Source: Shimia sp051201625 (GTDB lineage: Bacteria; Pseudomonadota; Alphaproteobacteria; Rhodobacterales; Rhodobacteraceae). Taken from it: a DNA stretch of 64,000 bases. Both the position numbers and the translations under genes were made by a program. The DNA lies in NCBI RefSeq assembly GCF_051201625.1, contig NZ_CP179203.1:2728001-2792000 (forward strand), given 5' to 3'. Positions 1 through 8,144 of this stretch are shown piece by piece (the first letter of the stretch is position 1; each line of letters starts with the position of its first letter). The notes under the pieces were generated by a model. That model ran no database searches and had not been told where the DNA came from. It saw nothing but the letters and a program-made list of their open reading frames with translations.

Positions 1-316
1 TTGCGTTGAAGCTTTCGTAATACCCGTTCTCTCAAGGTGCCCCGGGCTCAATGTAGGCGGTCTTGGCACCGACCGCTGCAATCCAATCGCGGACAGCCTG
101 GGCAATGAACTCCGGGCCGTTGTCCGACCTGATATAAGCTGGAACGCAGCGCCAGATGAACAAATCTGTCACGGCGTCGATGACCTCGGTCGAGTTCAGC
201 TTCCGTTTGACCCGGATCGCTAAGCACTCTCGGCTATGTTCGTTCAGGATGTTCAGGGTCCAGAAGGCTTTCCCGTCATCGGTGTGATGATGTACAAAGT
301 CATAGGACCAAACCAT
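1..316 (-). pseudogene. IS3-family transposase OrfB fragment
   Basis: This is the C-terminal half of an IS3-family DDE transposase (rve integrase fold), which would cut and join insertion-sequence ends. The reading WSYDFV, then RSDNGPEF (second catalytic Asp region) and AYIEPGAP is diagnostic. The frame then meets a TGA where the family has the Trp of the P-x-WENGY motif, and ENGYYESFNA follows in frame up to the window edge. The N-terminal half is missing: homology starts abruptly near 316 and the upstream DNA is unrelated. It is therefore truncated at its start and interrupted by a nonsense codon. Whether the rest lies left of the window cannot be seen. Confidence 0.85.
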
Positions 317-360
317 GGATTCTAAGCACAAAATCATTTCTCAGACGAAGCACTCAAATC

Positions 361-450
361 GTCTCAATTAGATACTTGACACTTATGCCCTAACTTTACA
401 CCATGTCTCAATTAGATACTTGAATCTTATGGCTCCAACTTTATGTTCAT
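361..450. repeat. Imperfect tandem duplication of about 45 bp
   Basis: Two adjacent units begin with the same 19 bases, GTCTCAATTAGATACTTGA (361-379 and 405-423), and continue with similar sequence ending in CAT. They lie between the transposase fragment and the small exported protein. They may be insertion-sequence ends or a duplicated promoter segment; the sequence does not decide. Confidence 0.6.
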
Positions 451-472
451 TATCTCATGTAAGGGAAATAAC

Positions 473-679
473 ATGCTAAAAACAATAAAATGTCTAACGT
501 TAGCGCTGATAACAACTTTAAGTTTTGCCTCAACCTCATCTGCGGCGAGTGTCGAGTGGTGTAGAATTCACAACAATCTTGGCACCGTATTTGGTAGTTG
601 CTACAGGAGTAAAAGTGCCTGCGATCAAGTGAACAAAAGTAGTCAAGATCAGTTCACATGCGTTGCGGTTAGTAAATAA
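473..679 (+). CDS. Small exported cysteine-containing protein (68 aa)
   Basis: This is a short secreted protein of unknown function. The chosen ATG follows an AAGGGA ribosome site by 8 bases; an earlier in-frame ATG at 443 has none. Residues 1-23 form a signal peptide (MLKTIKC, a hydrophobic run, then SSAAS). The mature part has four Cys (in EWC, GSC, SAC and FTC), suggesting two disulfides in the periplasm. No family is recognised. It sits next to transposase debris, like many small exported cargo genes in this window. Residue 7 is also a Cys, but the sequence around it is not a lipobox. Confidence 0.55.
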   Translation: MLKTIKCLTLALITTLSFASTSSAASVEWCRIHNNLGTVFGSCYRSKSACDQVNKSSQDQFTCVAVSK

Positions 680-1002
680 AATGCGCTTAGGAGTGGATGC
701 AAAGCATGTATCCGCTCGCTGTGTATCTATTGAGCGGTGTCAGACCAGTTCGAACTAGTCTCTGCAGTTACATCGCGGCTGCCCTTTATGCCGCGCCTAG
801 ATTTCACCACTCAGCCAGAGCGGAAGCGTACTTATGAGTGCTGATCATCTACATTGCGGAGCGATGGCGGAAACCACCCTGCCCGCCTAAAGTTGGCTTT
901 GTCTGACAAGACCCGCAGAATGCTTTAAAAGGTGACACTCGTGCTATGGCGAGAGATTGCATGAGCCGTGACTATAAATAATGTGGGTAGTAACAAACTA
1001 GC
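680..1002. other. No recognisable feature
   Basis: Intergenic DNA of about 320 bases. I see no long open frame, tRNA, strong hairpin with a T-run, or att-like repeat. Confidence 0.5.
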
Positions 1003-1332
1003 ATGTACGTATCAGTAACCGGCCTTAAAACAAACAACCTATACGCCTCTATGAAGTTTTGGCTTCTCACTATTCCTGCATTTAGGGCTGCACAAAAAGC
1101 TGATGGTATATTGCTTTGTGAGAACAATAGCAGGAATGGGTACCAACATACCCTTACTGTTTGGGAGACAAAGGCACAGATGCTGGCATACGTCAGATCA
1201 CCAAAACATATGAAGGCCATGAAGGCTTTTTCGTCAATAGCTATTGGCAGACTGCTGAGCTACGAAAGTGACATCATTCCTAGTTGGGATCAGGCACTGC
1301 TAAAGTGGGAACGAGAAGCACGTGATGGTTGA
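1003..1332 (+). CDS. Conserved hypothetical, DUF3291/monooxygenase-like (109 aa)
   Basis: A small soluble protein, probably of the dimeric alpha/beta barrel type. The stretch around residues 45-90 (HTLTVWETKAQMLAYV, then SPKHMKAMKAF) resembles DUF3291 and antibiotic-biosynthesis-monooxygenase-like proteins, where a Trp and a turn such as SPxH recur. No catalytic residues can be assigned and no reaction is claimed. The ATG at 1003 has no strong Shine-Dalgarno site. The next gene starts 18 bases downstream on the same strand, so the two may be co-transcribed. Confidence 0.55.
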   Translation: MYVSVTGLKTNNLYASMKFWLLTIPAFRAAQKADGILLCENNSRNGYQHTLTVWETKAQMLAYVRSPKHMKAMKAFSSIAIGRLLSYESDIIPSWDQALLKWEREARDG

Positions 1333-1350
1333 CGGCACCCGCAATTCACT

Positions 1351-1563
1351 ATGACCAAACTCTTCACCATTCCAGACCACACCCTCCGCATCACCTGTGG
1401 CGTCTGTAATCACCACTCCATGCTAGAGGTAGCCAACCTGATATTTGTGGTTGATGAAGACGCAACGGCCCATGATGTCCGCCTGAGATACAGCTGCCCA
1501 AAGTGCAAAACCAAAGGCAACAACACCTACGAAATCATCCCAGAGAGGCGAGATCTGAGTTGA
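1351..1563 (+). CDS. Zinc-ribbon-like hypothetical protein (70 aa)
   Basis: A 70-residue protein with two CxxC knuckles: C16-x2-C19, followed by HH, and C49-x2-C52. The roughly 30-residue spacing suggests one zinc ribbon, possibly for nucleic acid or protein binding. No family is recognised. A decayed relative of its C-terminal part can be read on the + strand near 16.13-16.20 kb (VCRGCDVRGDNTYQVV and a stop), so the gene type has been copied within this mobile region. Confidence 0.5.
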   Translation: MTKLFTIPDHTLRITCGVCNHHSMLEVANLIFVVDEDATAHDVRLRYSCPKCKTKGNNTYEIIPERRDLS

Positions 1564-1617
1564 TAGATCCAGTATACACGATTGGCGAATGAACGCCGGT
1601 GAATTCACGACCTCCTT

Positions 1618-1752
1618 TCATATCATCCGCGCATTAACGTCTGCTCCAGCGTCAAGCTCAGCCTGCACATCAGCAGTTGTCTTTCCTGCCTTCCAACAAT
1701 CTAAATCACACAGTTTCCCACACTCGGCTGCTGCTTGTGTAGCGAGGGTCAT
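1618..1752 (-). pseudogene. Remnant of an exported ankyrin-repeat protein
   Basis: The minus frame reads a hydrophobic export-like segment (ALVMTLATQAAAECG), then a first ankyrin-type helix (TTADVQAELDAGADVNAR), and stops. Ankyrin repeats are protein-binding modules. An ankyrin protein normally continues with more 33-residue repeats, so only the first remains. It abuts the Sel1 remnant on the same strand, which indicates repeated deletion events here. Confidence 0.5.
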
Positions 1753-1786
1753 AACCAACGCCACAATTAAGGCTTATGTTTCATCT

Positions 1787-1975
1787 TCAGTACCCACACT
1801 TCTTGTAATTGCTGCTCATACACTCTCTTGCCATTACTTGCGCTTTTGAGATGTCTTCAGAGGTCATCTTTTTGGCAATATTATCCCTGTTTTCAACACC
1901 ACAGTCACTCCCATTGGCGCTCCCATTGGCACTCCCAATGTTGTACCACATGTGCGCCATGATGTTGTCCTTTCG
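1787..1975 (-). pseudogene. C-terminal remnant of an exported Sel1-repeat protein
   Basis: The minus strand encodes the conserved tail of the Sel1-repeat proteins found elsewhere in this window: MAHMWYNIGSANG, then MTSEDISKAQ, ARECMSSNY and KKCGY with a stop. An insertion near SANG has duplicated a few codons. No repeats or signal peptide remain upstream. The best matches are the complete copies at 28.56-29.70 kb and 42.22-43.03 kb, so this is a third copy of the same family, decayed. Confidence 0.75.
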
Positions 1976-1993
1976 TGAGTTTTTATATTCAAT

Positions 1994-2489
1994 TTATTTT
2001 TTGCATCCGTTCAGGACGTGCTCAAGCTTTCCACTTTTATCTACCGAGCTGTTGAATTTCATCAATGTCGAAGTACCGTTGAAGTCCGACACTTCAAAGA
2101 CAAAGCTTTTTCCAGACAAGAGCCCTTCGCGAAAGACGGAATACTTTATCGACATGACAGATAAAAATATAGCTGTGCCATCAGTCGAGTTTGTCCAGAC
2201 GTCAGCTACAGGTTCGTCGTCGCCAAATCTATACCGCACATTTACTGGTTCGTTATCCAAATATTCATTTACGTCGATATACACGCCTGACTAGCCTCTT
2301 TCATTGCACCTTGCTATGACTTTTTTGCCTGACAGCATGGAGCTATCGTCTGCTTGCAAGTATACGAGGCTTGCGTTTTTATCAGAAAACAGTCTTCTTG
2401 AGGAACAAACTTCCGACCGGGTCCAGCGAAAAATGCTGTTGCATAAGAACGGAAACTGTCAATGTTGTCGCGATAGTTGTGAGTTTCAT
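1994..2489 (-). pseudogene. Broken VasI/TagO-like exported protein
   Basis: The intact relative would be a periplasmic protein of the VasI/TagO family (PF11319-like; some members accompany type VI secretion, many do not). An ATG at 2489 begins a signal peptide (MKLTTIATTLTVSVLM), but the frame ends early. Family sequence resumes in another frame (NASLVYLQADDSS, then VIARCNERG), meets a TAG near 2293, and goes on to the usual C-terminal half (YIDVNEY, VRYRFGDDEP, LLSGKSFVF, LEHVLNGC). At least one frameshift and one nonsense codon are thus visible. A related gene with its own early frame problem lies at 22.73-23.38 kb. Confidence 0.7.
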
Positions 2490-2494
2490 GTTTC

Positions 2495-2668
2495 TCATCC
2501 TTTCAGTTCTCTGATTGCGGCACGCGTCTTGCGGCCATTGTGCAGGATTGCTACGACGATCAGCGATGGCAGGAACACCAGCCCCCAGAACACCCACCAA
2601 CCCCAGTGGATGCCGTCAGCGTCGGTGCGTGGTGCTTTTGGTGCGCTTTTGGATGAGATATCAACCAT
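2495..2668 (-). CDS. Single-pass small membrane protein (57 aa)
   Basis: A short frame starting ATG GTT GAT. It has a charged N-terminal half, one membrane segment at about residues 21-41 (WGWWVFWGLVFLPSLIVVAIL), and a basic tail (NGRKTRAAIRELKG). By charge, the tail would lie in the cytoplasm. It starts 2 bases after the stop of the 18-residue peptide upstream and ends 5 bases before the start of the VasI-like pseudogene, so it looks like part of a compact unit. No family is recognised. Confidence 0.5.
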   Translation of the reverse strand: MVDISSKSAPKAPRTDADGIHWGWWVFWGLVFLPSLIVVAILHNGRKTRAAIRELKG

Positions 2669-2670
2669 CA

Positions 2671-2727
2671 CTAGCCCGTCGAAAATCCAATAAATAGAAC
2701 CACTACGATTATGATAAACACGCCCAT
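2671..2727 (-). CDS. Hydrophobic 18-residue peptide
   Basis: The peptide MGVFIIIVVVLFIGFSTG starts 4 bases after the stop of the 107-residue membrane protein. It is preceded by AAGGGTAAGG, a convincing ribosome site. Almost every residue is membrane-compatible. The spacing to both neighbours is 2-4 bases, as expected for translated members of one operon. It could also be only a coupling leader. Confidence 0.4.
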   Translation of the reverse strand: MGVFIIIVVVLFIGFSTG

Positions 2728-2731
2728 TGCC

Positions 2732-3055
2732 TTACCCTTTCGAAAGCTTCTTGCTGATCTCAGCCAACATGCCGAGCATTGCGGATCCGACCATTGTGGA
2801 TAGGCCGCCGTAAAGTCCGAAAGCTCCAAACAGAGGTACTAATACGTTGTCTACATCTAGGAACATTTGATAGAGGCTGAGTAGAAGCGCGACCAGTCCC
2901 AAGGCGAAACCTACAGCCGAGATGACCTCAACAAAGGTTGTGAAGAAGCCGTGAGACGGCTTGTCTGCGCCTGAGTGTGGTACGGTGCGTTTTGGTGCTG
3001 ATAGAATTGCTATTAGCTCGTCCTTTTCAGTTTGAAAATCCTCTGAAGTGTTCAT
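2732..3055 (-). CDS. Small two-pass membrane protein (107 aa)
   Basis: An inner-membrane protein of unknown function. The ATG at 3055 is preceded by AGGGAC at a good distance; a longer frame starting at 3100 lacks one. Residues 1-45 are polar and charged. Two hydrophobic segments follow, at about 47-72 (FVEVISAVGFALGLVALLLSL) and 77-98 (NVLVPLFGAFGLYGGLSTM), and the short tail is basic. It is first in a tight string of small membrane-protein frames that ends in the VasI-like pseudogene. Confidence 0.55.
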   Translation of the reverse strand: MNTSEDFQTEKDELIAILSAPKRTVPHSGADKPSHGFFTTFVEVISAVGFALGLVALLLSLYQMFLDVDNVLVPLFGAFGLYGGLSTMVGSAMLGMLAEISKKLSKG

Positions 3056-3213
3056 TGTTTCGTCCCTTGTTGAATGTGTTGTTCTTGTTTCAATGAACAA
3101 TTACTGACCACGTCGTGACGGGACTGCTTTCGAGGCACTGCCAATGATTTGTGATTTTCTGCCAAACGACAAAACATCATAAAAAATCATTTGTTTAAGA
3201 AGAGGACATTGTG

Positions 3214-3342
3214 ATGCTTCTTAAAGCGGCGGCAGCCTGTCGGGCAGATGGTTTCGACACCGCGGAACTTTGTGCTGAAGCTGATGAACTGGGCGACATT
3301 GGCAACGCAATGCTGGAAGCCCTGACAGCACCAAGGCATTAA
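3214..3342 (+). CDS. Possible small protein (42 aa)
   Basis: A short frame preceded by AAGAGGAC. It encodes an Ala-rich peptide with a Cys pair (ACRADGFD, then ELCAEADELGD). A GTG directly upstream (3211) could serve as the start instead. There is no recognisable family. The composition is compatible with a real small acidic protein or with the remaining tail of a larger phage-type gene. Confidence 0.3.
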   Translation: MLLKAAAACRADGFDTAELCAEADELGDIGNAMLEALTAPRH

Positions 3343-3361
3343 ATTCCGCGAGGAGGCCTAA

Positions 3362-3489
3362 TCGTAGACCAAACCGTAGACCAAAATACGCCTGTTGCAG
3401 GAACTAAAATCAAGCAGTAGCCTTATTTTGTGGGGATAATGCTTGGCATCACCTCCTACAGGCGGAGCCATCTCCGTGTGGGGGCACCA
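3362..3489 (-). other. att-like end of an integrative element
   Basis: On the minus strand this reads TGGTGCCCCCACACGG (3474-3489), the complement of the last 16 bases of tRNA-Thr including CCA, followed by a GGCTCCGCC segment. About 105 bp further in lies a pair of GTAGACCA motifs 12 bp apart (3362-3371 and 3374-3383). The same arrangement occurs at 12.15 and 18.92 kb. It is read as an attachment site with integrase arm sites. No integrase adjoins this copy. Confidence 0.6.
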
Positions 3490-3774
3490 CGTTTTCCAAT
3501 AAAATATCGCGTTAACAATGAGATAAGGCTGATACTCCCTGCATGGTCCCCCAATTAGTCCGCCAAAAGTTTCACGGTCAGCCGAGATTGAGGGAATACC
3601 GCTGCAACAGGCTTGTGCAAGGCACCCTAGGGTGAAGCTCCACTGTCCTTGTAAACGCCTATTCAAATTCGTCGTGTAATGTCACTTTGACGGATTAGAA
3701 CTCTCTGGTTACATTCAATTTTGCTTATGAGGCGCAAAAACTTCTGATAAAACTTTCTAAAAGGGAGATCCTCA

Positions 3775-4470
3775 TTGGATTTTATAGCTAAACTTGACAC
3801 CTTCTTTAAGGTTAGAAACATTTATAAAACAGCAAAGAAAGTCCATCTTCTTCATGCCACCGCGAAGAAATTAGACGCAAAAAAACAGCCCAGAGTTAGT
3901 GATCTTGCAATATTTAAGAACAAAGACCTGCAGGAAATGCAGAAGAATGCATACGAGGCTATAAAAGAGACTGGAAAATTGATTGGTATGAAGGTCGAGT
4001 GGCCGTCGGGTGCCTTCACGGCAAGCGTAGCAGCCGCCGCAGCACATAAAAAATATGGTGCCGAAAGTAAGAAATATGCAGCTGCGAGAGCCAAGCGCGA
4101 TAAATTAATGAAGGATAACAACCAAACCTTGAGGATGAAAATCACAACTATGGAGCGCAACCAAAAAGAACTCACCGAGAGGTTGAAGTTGACGAGCGAC
4201 CTTTCAAAAATGCTTCTTGGTGCTCAAAAAATCTGTAGAACTCTCATGGATTTACCTTCCTTTACAGGCACGGTTCAGCAGACAAAGTTATTTCAGATGG
4301 GAGAACAATGTTCAAAACTTTCGGGTAGTTTTTCGACGTTAACGAAAAATCAGGAAACACTTATAAAGCAAAATAAGAAATTCATGTCAGAAGGAAAAAC
4401 GTTTCTTAAGGAAAATGAAGTTTGGATCAAAGAATTTAAAGAGGAAAAATTGCAGGAAGGCAAAAAATAA
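3775..4470 (+). CDS. Coiled-coil hypothetical protein (231 aa)
   Basis: A lysine-rich, mostly helical cytoplasmic protein of unknown function. The TTG start is favoured by AAGGGAGA 7 bases upstream. Residues 95-150 (AAARAKRDKLMKDNN, then RMKITTMERNQKEL) and the C-terminal region 180-231 look like long coiled coils. A small Ala-rich segment lies at about 78-90 (GAFTASVAAAAAHKKYG). It has no enzyme motif and no export signal. Base composition is AT-richer than the core genes, consistent with cargo. Confidence 0.6.
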   Translation: MDFIAKLDTFFKVRNIYKTAKKVHLLHATAKKLDAKKQPRVSDLAIFKNKDLQEMQKNAYEAIKETGKLIGMKVEWPSGAFTASVAAAAAHKKYGAESKKYAAARAKRDKLMKDNNQTLRMKITTMERNQKELTERLKLTSDLSKMLLGAQKICRTLMDLPSFTGTVQQTKLFQMGEQCSKLSGSFSTLTKNQETLIKQNKKFMSEGKTFLKENEVWIKEFKEEKLQEGKK

Positions 4471-4803
4471 TTTACTGAAGCGACGCCTGAACGGCGACAC
4501 AGCGGCGCGATGCTATCTTTGCCACGCAAAGCTCCACGATACGGTGGGTAAGTGCGTTTGGTTGAATTAGTCATTTGTTTCTTTCCTTTGTTGGTTGCCA
4601 GAGCAGCAGTGATTTCAAATGGGTCGAGGTTGTATAAAGAGCCGTTGAGCTATAGTGTCGCCAACCACGCCGCCAGTCGTTTTGATTAGGATAAAAAGGT
4701 TTTATCTTCGGCTCAGGTGGCTTTCATTCAACGTAGAGCTCTGGCGAGTAAATTTAGCAGATCAACCATAACGTCCTGCTGAAGCTGGCGTGTAATCCCA
4801 GCC
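4471..4803. other. No recognisable feature
   Basis: About 330 bases between a + strand gene and the end of a truncated - strand frame. I see no convincing frame, RNA gene or att repeat. Confidence 0.5.
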
Positions 4804-5195
4804 CTACGAAGTGAAGAGCTCAGCGTTGTCTTTCATCCACTTTGACCTACCCCTCACTTGAGGGACGTAAGAGCGTAAAACATCTTTAGTGATTTCGTCG
4901 TCTTCGTAGTGTTTTAGAAGCATCGTCAAGCGTTCTTCAAACGAGCCACTCAGCGTCTTTGCCCACGCTAATGGGTTTTCAATCTTCATACGCTTTAGCT
5001 CAACAGCCCGCTTAGCACTCTCTTCGACTGCTCTGATAGACTTCTTATGTTTAGCTCTGTTGCGCTTACGGATATTGACGACCTCTTCATCTCCATTGCT
5101 GGCATACAACAGATGGTTTTCTAAGCTAATCGCGTCTTCTTCAGACAACTGCTTACCAACAATCTTAACAATGTAGCCGTCGGCTGTGAGAGCTC
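4804..5195 (-). pseudogene. N-terminally truncated hypothetical, possibly nuclease-related
   Basis: The open minus frame continues upstream of its first ATG (5148) as ALTADGYIVKIVGKQLSEEDA and then breaks at a junction near 5195, so the protein has lost its N-terminus. The remaining part is charged and helical (AKHKKSIRAVEESAKRAV, then SFEERLTMLLKHYED). The V-K-x-V-x-K-x-LSEEDA...LENxLLY...GD pattern recalls the C-terminal part of some GIY-YIG nucleases, but this is only a resemblance. The junction is shared with a recombinase fragment in the other orientation. Confidence 0.4.
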
Positions 5196-5209
5196 TCCAA
5201 GCTTTTGTG

Positions 5210-5344
5210 CGGTTGGCTTACCTCGCGCCGGAGGTGCTGAAGCGGCTGACTTGTGGACGGGAGGCGCCGGCGGTCAGCCTGTATGATCTGTGTTTTCTGG
5301 CGGGAGCGGCTTGGGGTGAGCAGGAAAAGAGCGTGTTCGATTGA
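5210..5344 (+). pseudogene. C-terminal scrap of a site-specific recombinase
   Basis: The + strand reads RLAYLAPEVLKRLTCGREA and then PAVSLYDLCFLA before a stop. This is the usual last segment of large serine recombinases or similar proteins, whose tail carries LAYLAPE and a short basic helix. Only about 44 codons remain. It joins GC-richer DNA at this point, which suggests a recombination scar. Confidence 0.5.
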
Positions 5345-5542
5345 AGCATGAACTCTAGCCTTCAAAGAAGCCTGAACAGTGCCACTTAGGGGAGCGCGAA
5401 CGTTCGTGCCGTATGCAGCGAATGCCACGTGAGAGCCCTCTGTCCCGCAATTTTGTACCGCAGCCAAAGTCCGTTTTCGGGAATGGTGATTTGAAGCTCG
5501 GCAGAGCCAGCCCAAACCTGCAATCAGTTGAAGGAATGATCG

Positions 5543-6457
5543 CTACGACCCGCCGACACAGCTCATGACATCCGGCAGCTCGCGGCGTAGAAACGCGGCA
5601 AGGGCGTCGACCTGTGGCGGGTTACCCCTCCGACCGTGCATCAAAAGGCTGATCTCCGGCAAGCCTGCGGTCCAATCCGGCAAGAGACGGCTCAGCCGCC
5701 CTGCGGCGACGTCCTCGGTACAGGTGTAGACCGGCAGGGCCACCACACCGAGCCCGGCCGCCGCCGCCTGTTTCAACGTGACCATGTCATCGCTGCGCAT
5801 GCGCGTTGCAAAGGGTACGGAGGCATTAGCCCCGTCCGCCCCCTGCAACGACCAACTGTTGCCGTCGGGCCGCCAGCCAAGCGTAAGCCCGGGCAGACCG
5901 TCAAGATCAGCAGGTGAGCCCGATGGACCGATTTGCTGCGCAATGCCTGGCGAGGCGAACAGGTGCCAAGGAACTTCGGTAAGCCGCCGATGGATCAGTC
6001 CCGAGTTGGGGAGCAACTTGAAATGCCCCCGGATGGCGAGGTCGATGCCATCGCTGATCAGGTCGGTAAAGTTGTTGGACGCCTGAATTTGCAGAATGAC
6101 GCGAGGGTGATCAGCCAGAAACCGCGGTAGAATCCGGCCAAGTGCGAACTGCGCAACTCCGACCGAACAGGACAGTGTGACGGTGCCCTCCAGCGCGTCT
6201 TTGTCTCTACGCACTGCCGTTTCCGCCGCAGCCATGCATTCAAGCGCCATCTTGGCGTGACGATAGTAGGCCTCGCCTGCCTCCGTTAGGGACATGTGTC
6301 TTGAATCCCGGTTCAGCAGCCGCGTGCCAAGGGTCTTTTCTAGGGCCTTCACCTGCCGGCTGATCCGCGATTTGGGAATGCCCAGCGTTCGCGCAGCAGC
6401 TGAGAAGCCCTGTTTATCAACGACATGCACCAGGTAGTAAGCTTGATTGAGGTCCAA
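5543..6457 (-). CDS. LysR-family transcriptional regulator
   Basis: A 304-residue LysR-type regulator, the usual length. The N-terminal winged helix-turn-helix (about residues 1-60; FSAARTLGIPKSRISRQVKALEK) binds DNA. Residues 88-295 form the periplasmic-binding-protein-like effector domain. It is transcribed divergently from a pirin gene and an FMN-reductase-type gene. An inverted repeat in the 114-base gap (6482-6497) is a likely operator, so it probably controls that pair and itself. In related LysR/pirin/reductase clusters the signal is often a quinone or an electrophile; that is inference here. The module is visibly more GC-rich than its flanks. Confidence 0.9.
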   Translation of the reverse strand: MDLNQAYYLVHVVDKQGFSAAARTLGIPKSRISRQVKALEKTLGTRLLNRDSRHMSLTEAGEAYYRHAKMALECMAAAETAVRRDKDALEGTVTLSCSVGVAQFALGRILPRFLADHPRVILQIQASNNFTDLISDGIDLAIRGHFKLLPNSGLIHRRLTEVPWHLFASPGIAQQIGPSGSPADLDGLPGLTLGWRPDGNSWSLQGADGANASVPFATRMRSDDMVTLKQAAAAGLGVVALPVYTCTEDVAAGRLSRLLPDWTAGLPEISLLMHGRRGNPPQVDALAAFLRRELPDVMSCVGGS

Positions 6458-6481
6458 GGTCTGTCATCTTTTTTGGAGGTC

Positions 6482-6497
6482 GTTCTAAATATAGAAC
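6482..6497. promoter_or_regulatory. Inverted repeat, probable LysR operator
   Basis: GTTCTA, AATA, TAGAAC is a perfect 6-bp inverted repeat with a 4-bp centre. It lies between the divergent LysR and pirin genes, where LysR regulators bind T-N11-A-like dyads. Confidence 0.55.
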
Positions 6498-6571
6498 GAA
6501 GTGTTCTGAATTCAACAGATTTTCCGGTCAACGTCCTGACTGTAGGTTCATATTCAACACAGGAGACGAAT

Positions 6572-7438
6572 ATGACCGTTCAATACGCAGATCAAACCCA
6601 CAAGTCCAAAGCCGCAATCACGAGATCTCAGGAAGGCGAAAAGATGAGCAGAGGCACGGGCTTCGAAGCGCTCAGCTTCATCCACCGCCAGCTTGACGGG
6701 CTGATGGACCCGCTGATCATGGTCGATCACTTTATCATGACAGCACCGACCTTCGGACCCCATGCCCATGCCGGCATCTCGGCGGTGAGCGTGCTCTTCG
6801 AGGACAGCACGGGCAGTTTCCGCAACAGGGACTCGCTGGGCAATGACATCGAACTGGCCCCAGGCGATCTCTATTGGCTGAAGGCCGCCCGCGGCGCGGT
6901 GCATGACGAGGCACCCACCCCAAGTTCGCGCACACATGCTCTGCAGATCTTTGTCAACCTGCCGGCAGCACAGAAGCAGGACATGCCCAGTGCGCGACAT
7001 GTGCCCGCAACAGAGATGCCGGTGATCGAAAGTCCGGGCCATCGGGTACGGGTGATGGCGGGCAAAAGCAATGGTGTTGTCGGTGCAACCTCACCCGCAA
7101 TGCCCGTTACCATCCTCGATATTACCCTGCAGGCGAACGCCAGCTTCACCCATCGCCCCGATCCCGGAGACACCGCTTGGTTGCATGTTATCCGCGGTGA
7201 GATCGAGGTCGAACTCGACGGCGTCCACCACCGGCTCAGCAATGACACAGCGCTGGCCGCCCACGGCGCCGACGAGATCCGTCTCCTGAGCGGCGAAGGA
7301 GGACAAGCCGTGCTCCTGTCCGGTGCCCCCCTGCGCGAGCCCTTCGTGCAAAAGGGCCCTTTCGCGATGCGTGACGTCGGCCAACTGGCCGCGGTGATTG
7401 CCGCCCATGCGGCTGGCGAATTGGGCACCATCGACTGA
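6572..7438 (+). CDS. Pirin family protein
   Basis: A 288-residue bicupin of the pirin family. Bacterial pirins bind a metal and some act as quercetinases. The ATG at 6572 follows AGGAGA by 5 bases; longer upstream frames have no ribosome site. The first cupin has HAHAG (H64, H66), aligning with the family HPHRG, and AVHDE (H111, E113), aligning with the family G-[IV]-x-H-x-E. Together these would form the four-ligand metal site. The second cupin is at about residues 175-265. It is followed 153 bases later by an NAD(P)H:FMN reductase-type gene on the same strand. Substrate and true function are unknown. Confidence 0.88.
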   Translation: MTVQYADQTHKSKAAITRSQEGEKMSRGTGFEALSFIHRQLDGLMDPLIMVDHFIMTAPTFGPHAHAGISAVSVLFEDSTGSFRNRDSLGNDIELAPGDLYWLKAARGAVHDEAPTPSSRTHALQIFVNLPAAQKQDMPSARHVPATEMPVIESPGHRVRVMAGKSNGVVGATSPAMPVTILDITLQANASFTHRPDPGDTAWLHVIRGEIEVELDGVHHRLSNDTALAAHGADEIRLLSGEGGQAVLLSGAPLREPFVQKGPFAMRDVGQLAAVIAAHAAGELGTID

Positions 7439-7591
7439 GCCACCGTCCGCGAGTCGCTCTGGCCTGAAACGCCAGACGACCACTTCGGTCAAGAAATCAA
7501 GAATTGGCCTGCCTTGATCCCCGACCGATGCCGATGCGGTCCAAAGGCAGGAAAACTTGGAAAACCTGTGAAATGGAAATTGGAGAAACCC

Positions 7592-8131
7592 ATGAAAATC
7601 ATGACATTCGGTGCAAGCAACACCAAGAACTCCATCAACAAAGCGCTCGCGCGGTTTACCGCTACGCTGGTCCCCGGTGCTGAGGTCGAGGTCCTGGACC
7701 TCAGTGACTACGATCTGCCGATCTTTAGCAAAGATCTGGAGAAAGAGATAGGTCAACATCCGACGGCCAAGGCGTTTTTCGAGAAGATCGGCGCCGCCGA
7801 CGGGGTGATCGTATCCTTCGCGAAACACAATGGATCCTATACCACCGCCTACAAGAACCTCTTCGACTGGGCGAGCCGGATTGATCAGAAAGTGTTTCAG
7901 GACAAACCAACGGTCTACCTTTCGACCTCACCTGGGCCCAGCGGTGCAGCAAGCGTGCTGGCTTCCGCAAAAGGCTCGGCCCAGTTTTTTGGGGTGGACC
8001 TGAAGGCGGCTGTAGCCGTTCCCAGCTTTTACGATGTCTTTGATGCCGAAACCGGGCTCATCAATGAGCCGAACGCGTTGGCAGACCTGACCGCCGCGGC
8101 CGAGACCTTGGCCCCGAGAGAGGCCGCTTGA
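7592..8131 (+). CDS. NAD(P)H-dependent FMN reductase / flavodoxin-fold protein
   Basis: A 179-residue protein of the NADPH-dependent FMN reductase family. It would reduce FMN, quinones or related acceptors in the cytoplasm. The N-terminal GASNTKNSINKALARF is the phosphate-binding loop of the flavodoxin-like fold. SFAKHNGSYTTAYKNLFDW (about residues 74-92) is the usual isoalloxazine-contact region. TSPGPSGAASVLA follows, as in the family. The ATG at 7592 is preceded by GGAGA; the upstream frame is not supported. The gene ends right at a junction with integrase sequence (8132 onward), so this module appears pasted into element debris. Confidence 0.85.
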   Translation: MKIMTFGASNTKNSINKALARFTATLVPGAEVEVLDLSDYDLPIFSKDLEKEIGQHPTAKAFFEKIGAADGVIVSFAKHNGSYTTAYKNLFDWASRIDQKVFQDKPTVYLSTSPGPSGAASVLASAKGSAQFFGVDLKAAVAVPSFYDVFDAETGLINEPNALADLTAAAETLAPREAA

Positions 8132-8144
8132 TATGATGCACCGT

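Noticed and set aside
5165..5515. A 116-codon minus frame
   Set aside because: It spans the junction of two unrelated fragments, has no family, and a recombinase tail is read on the other strand.
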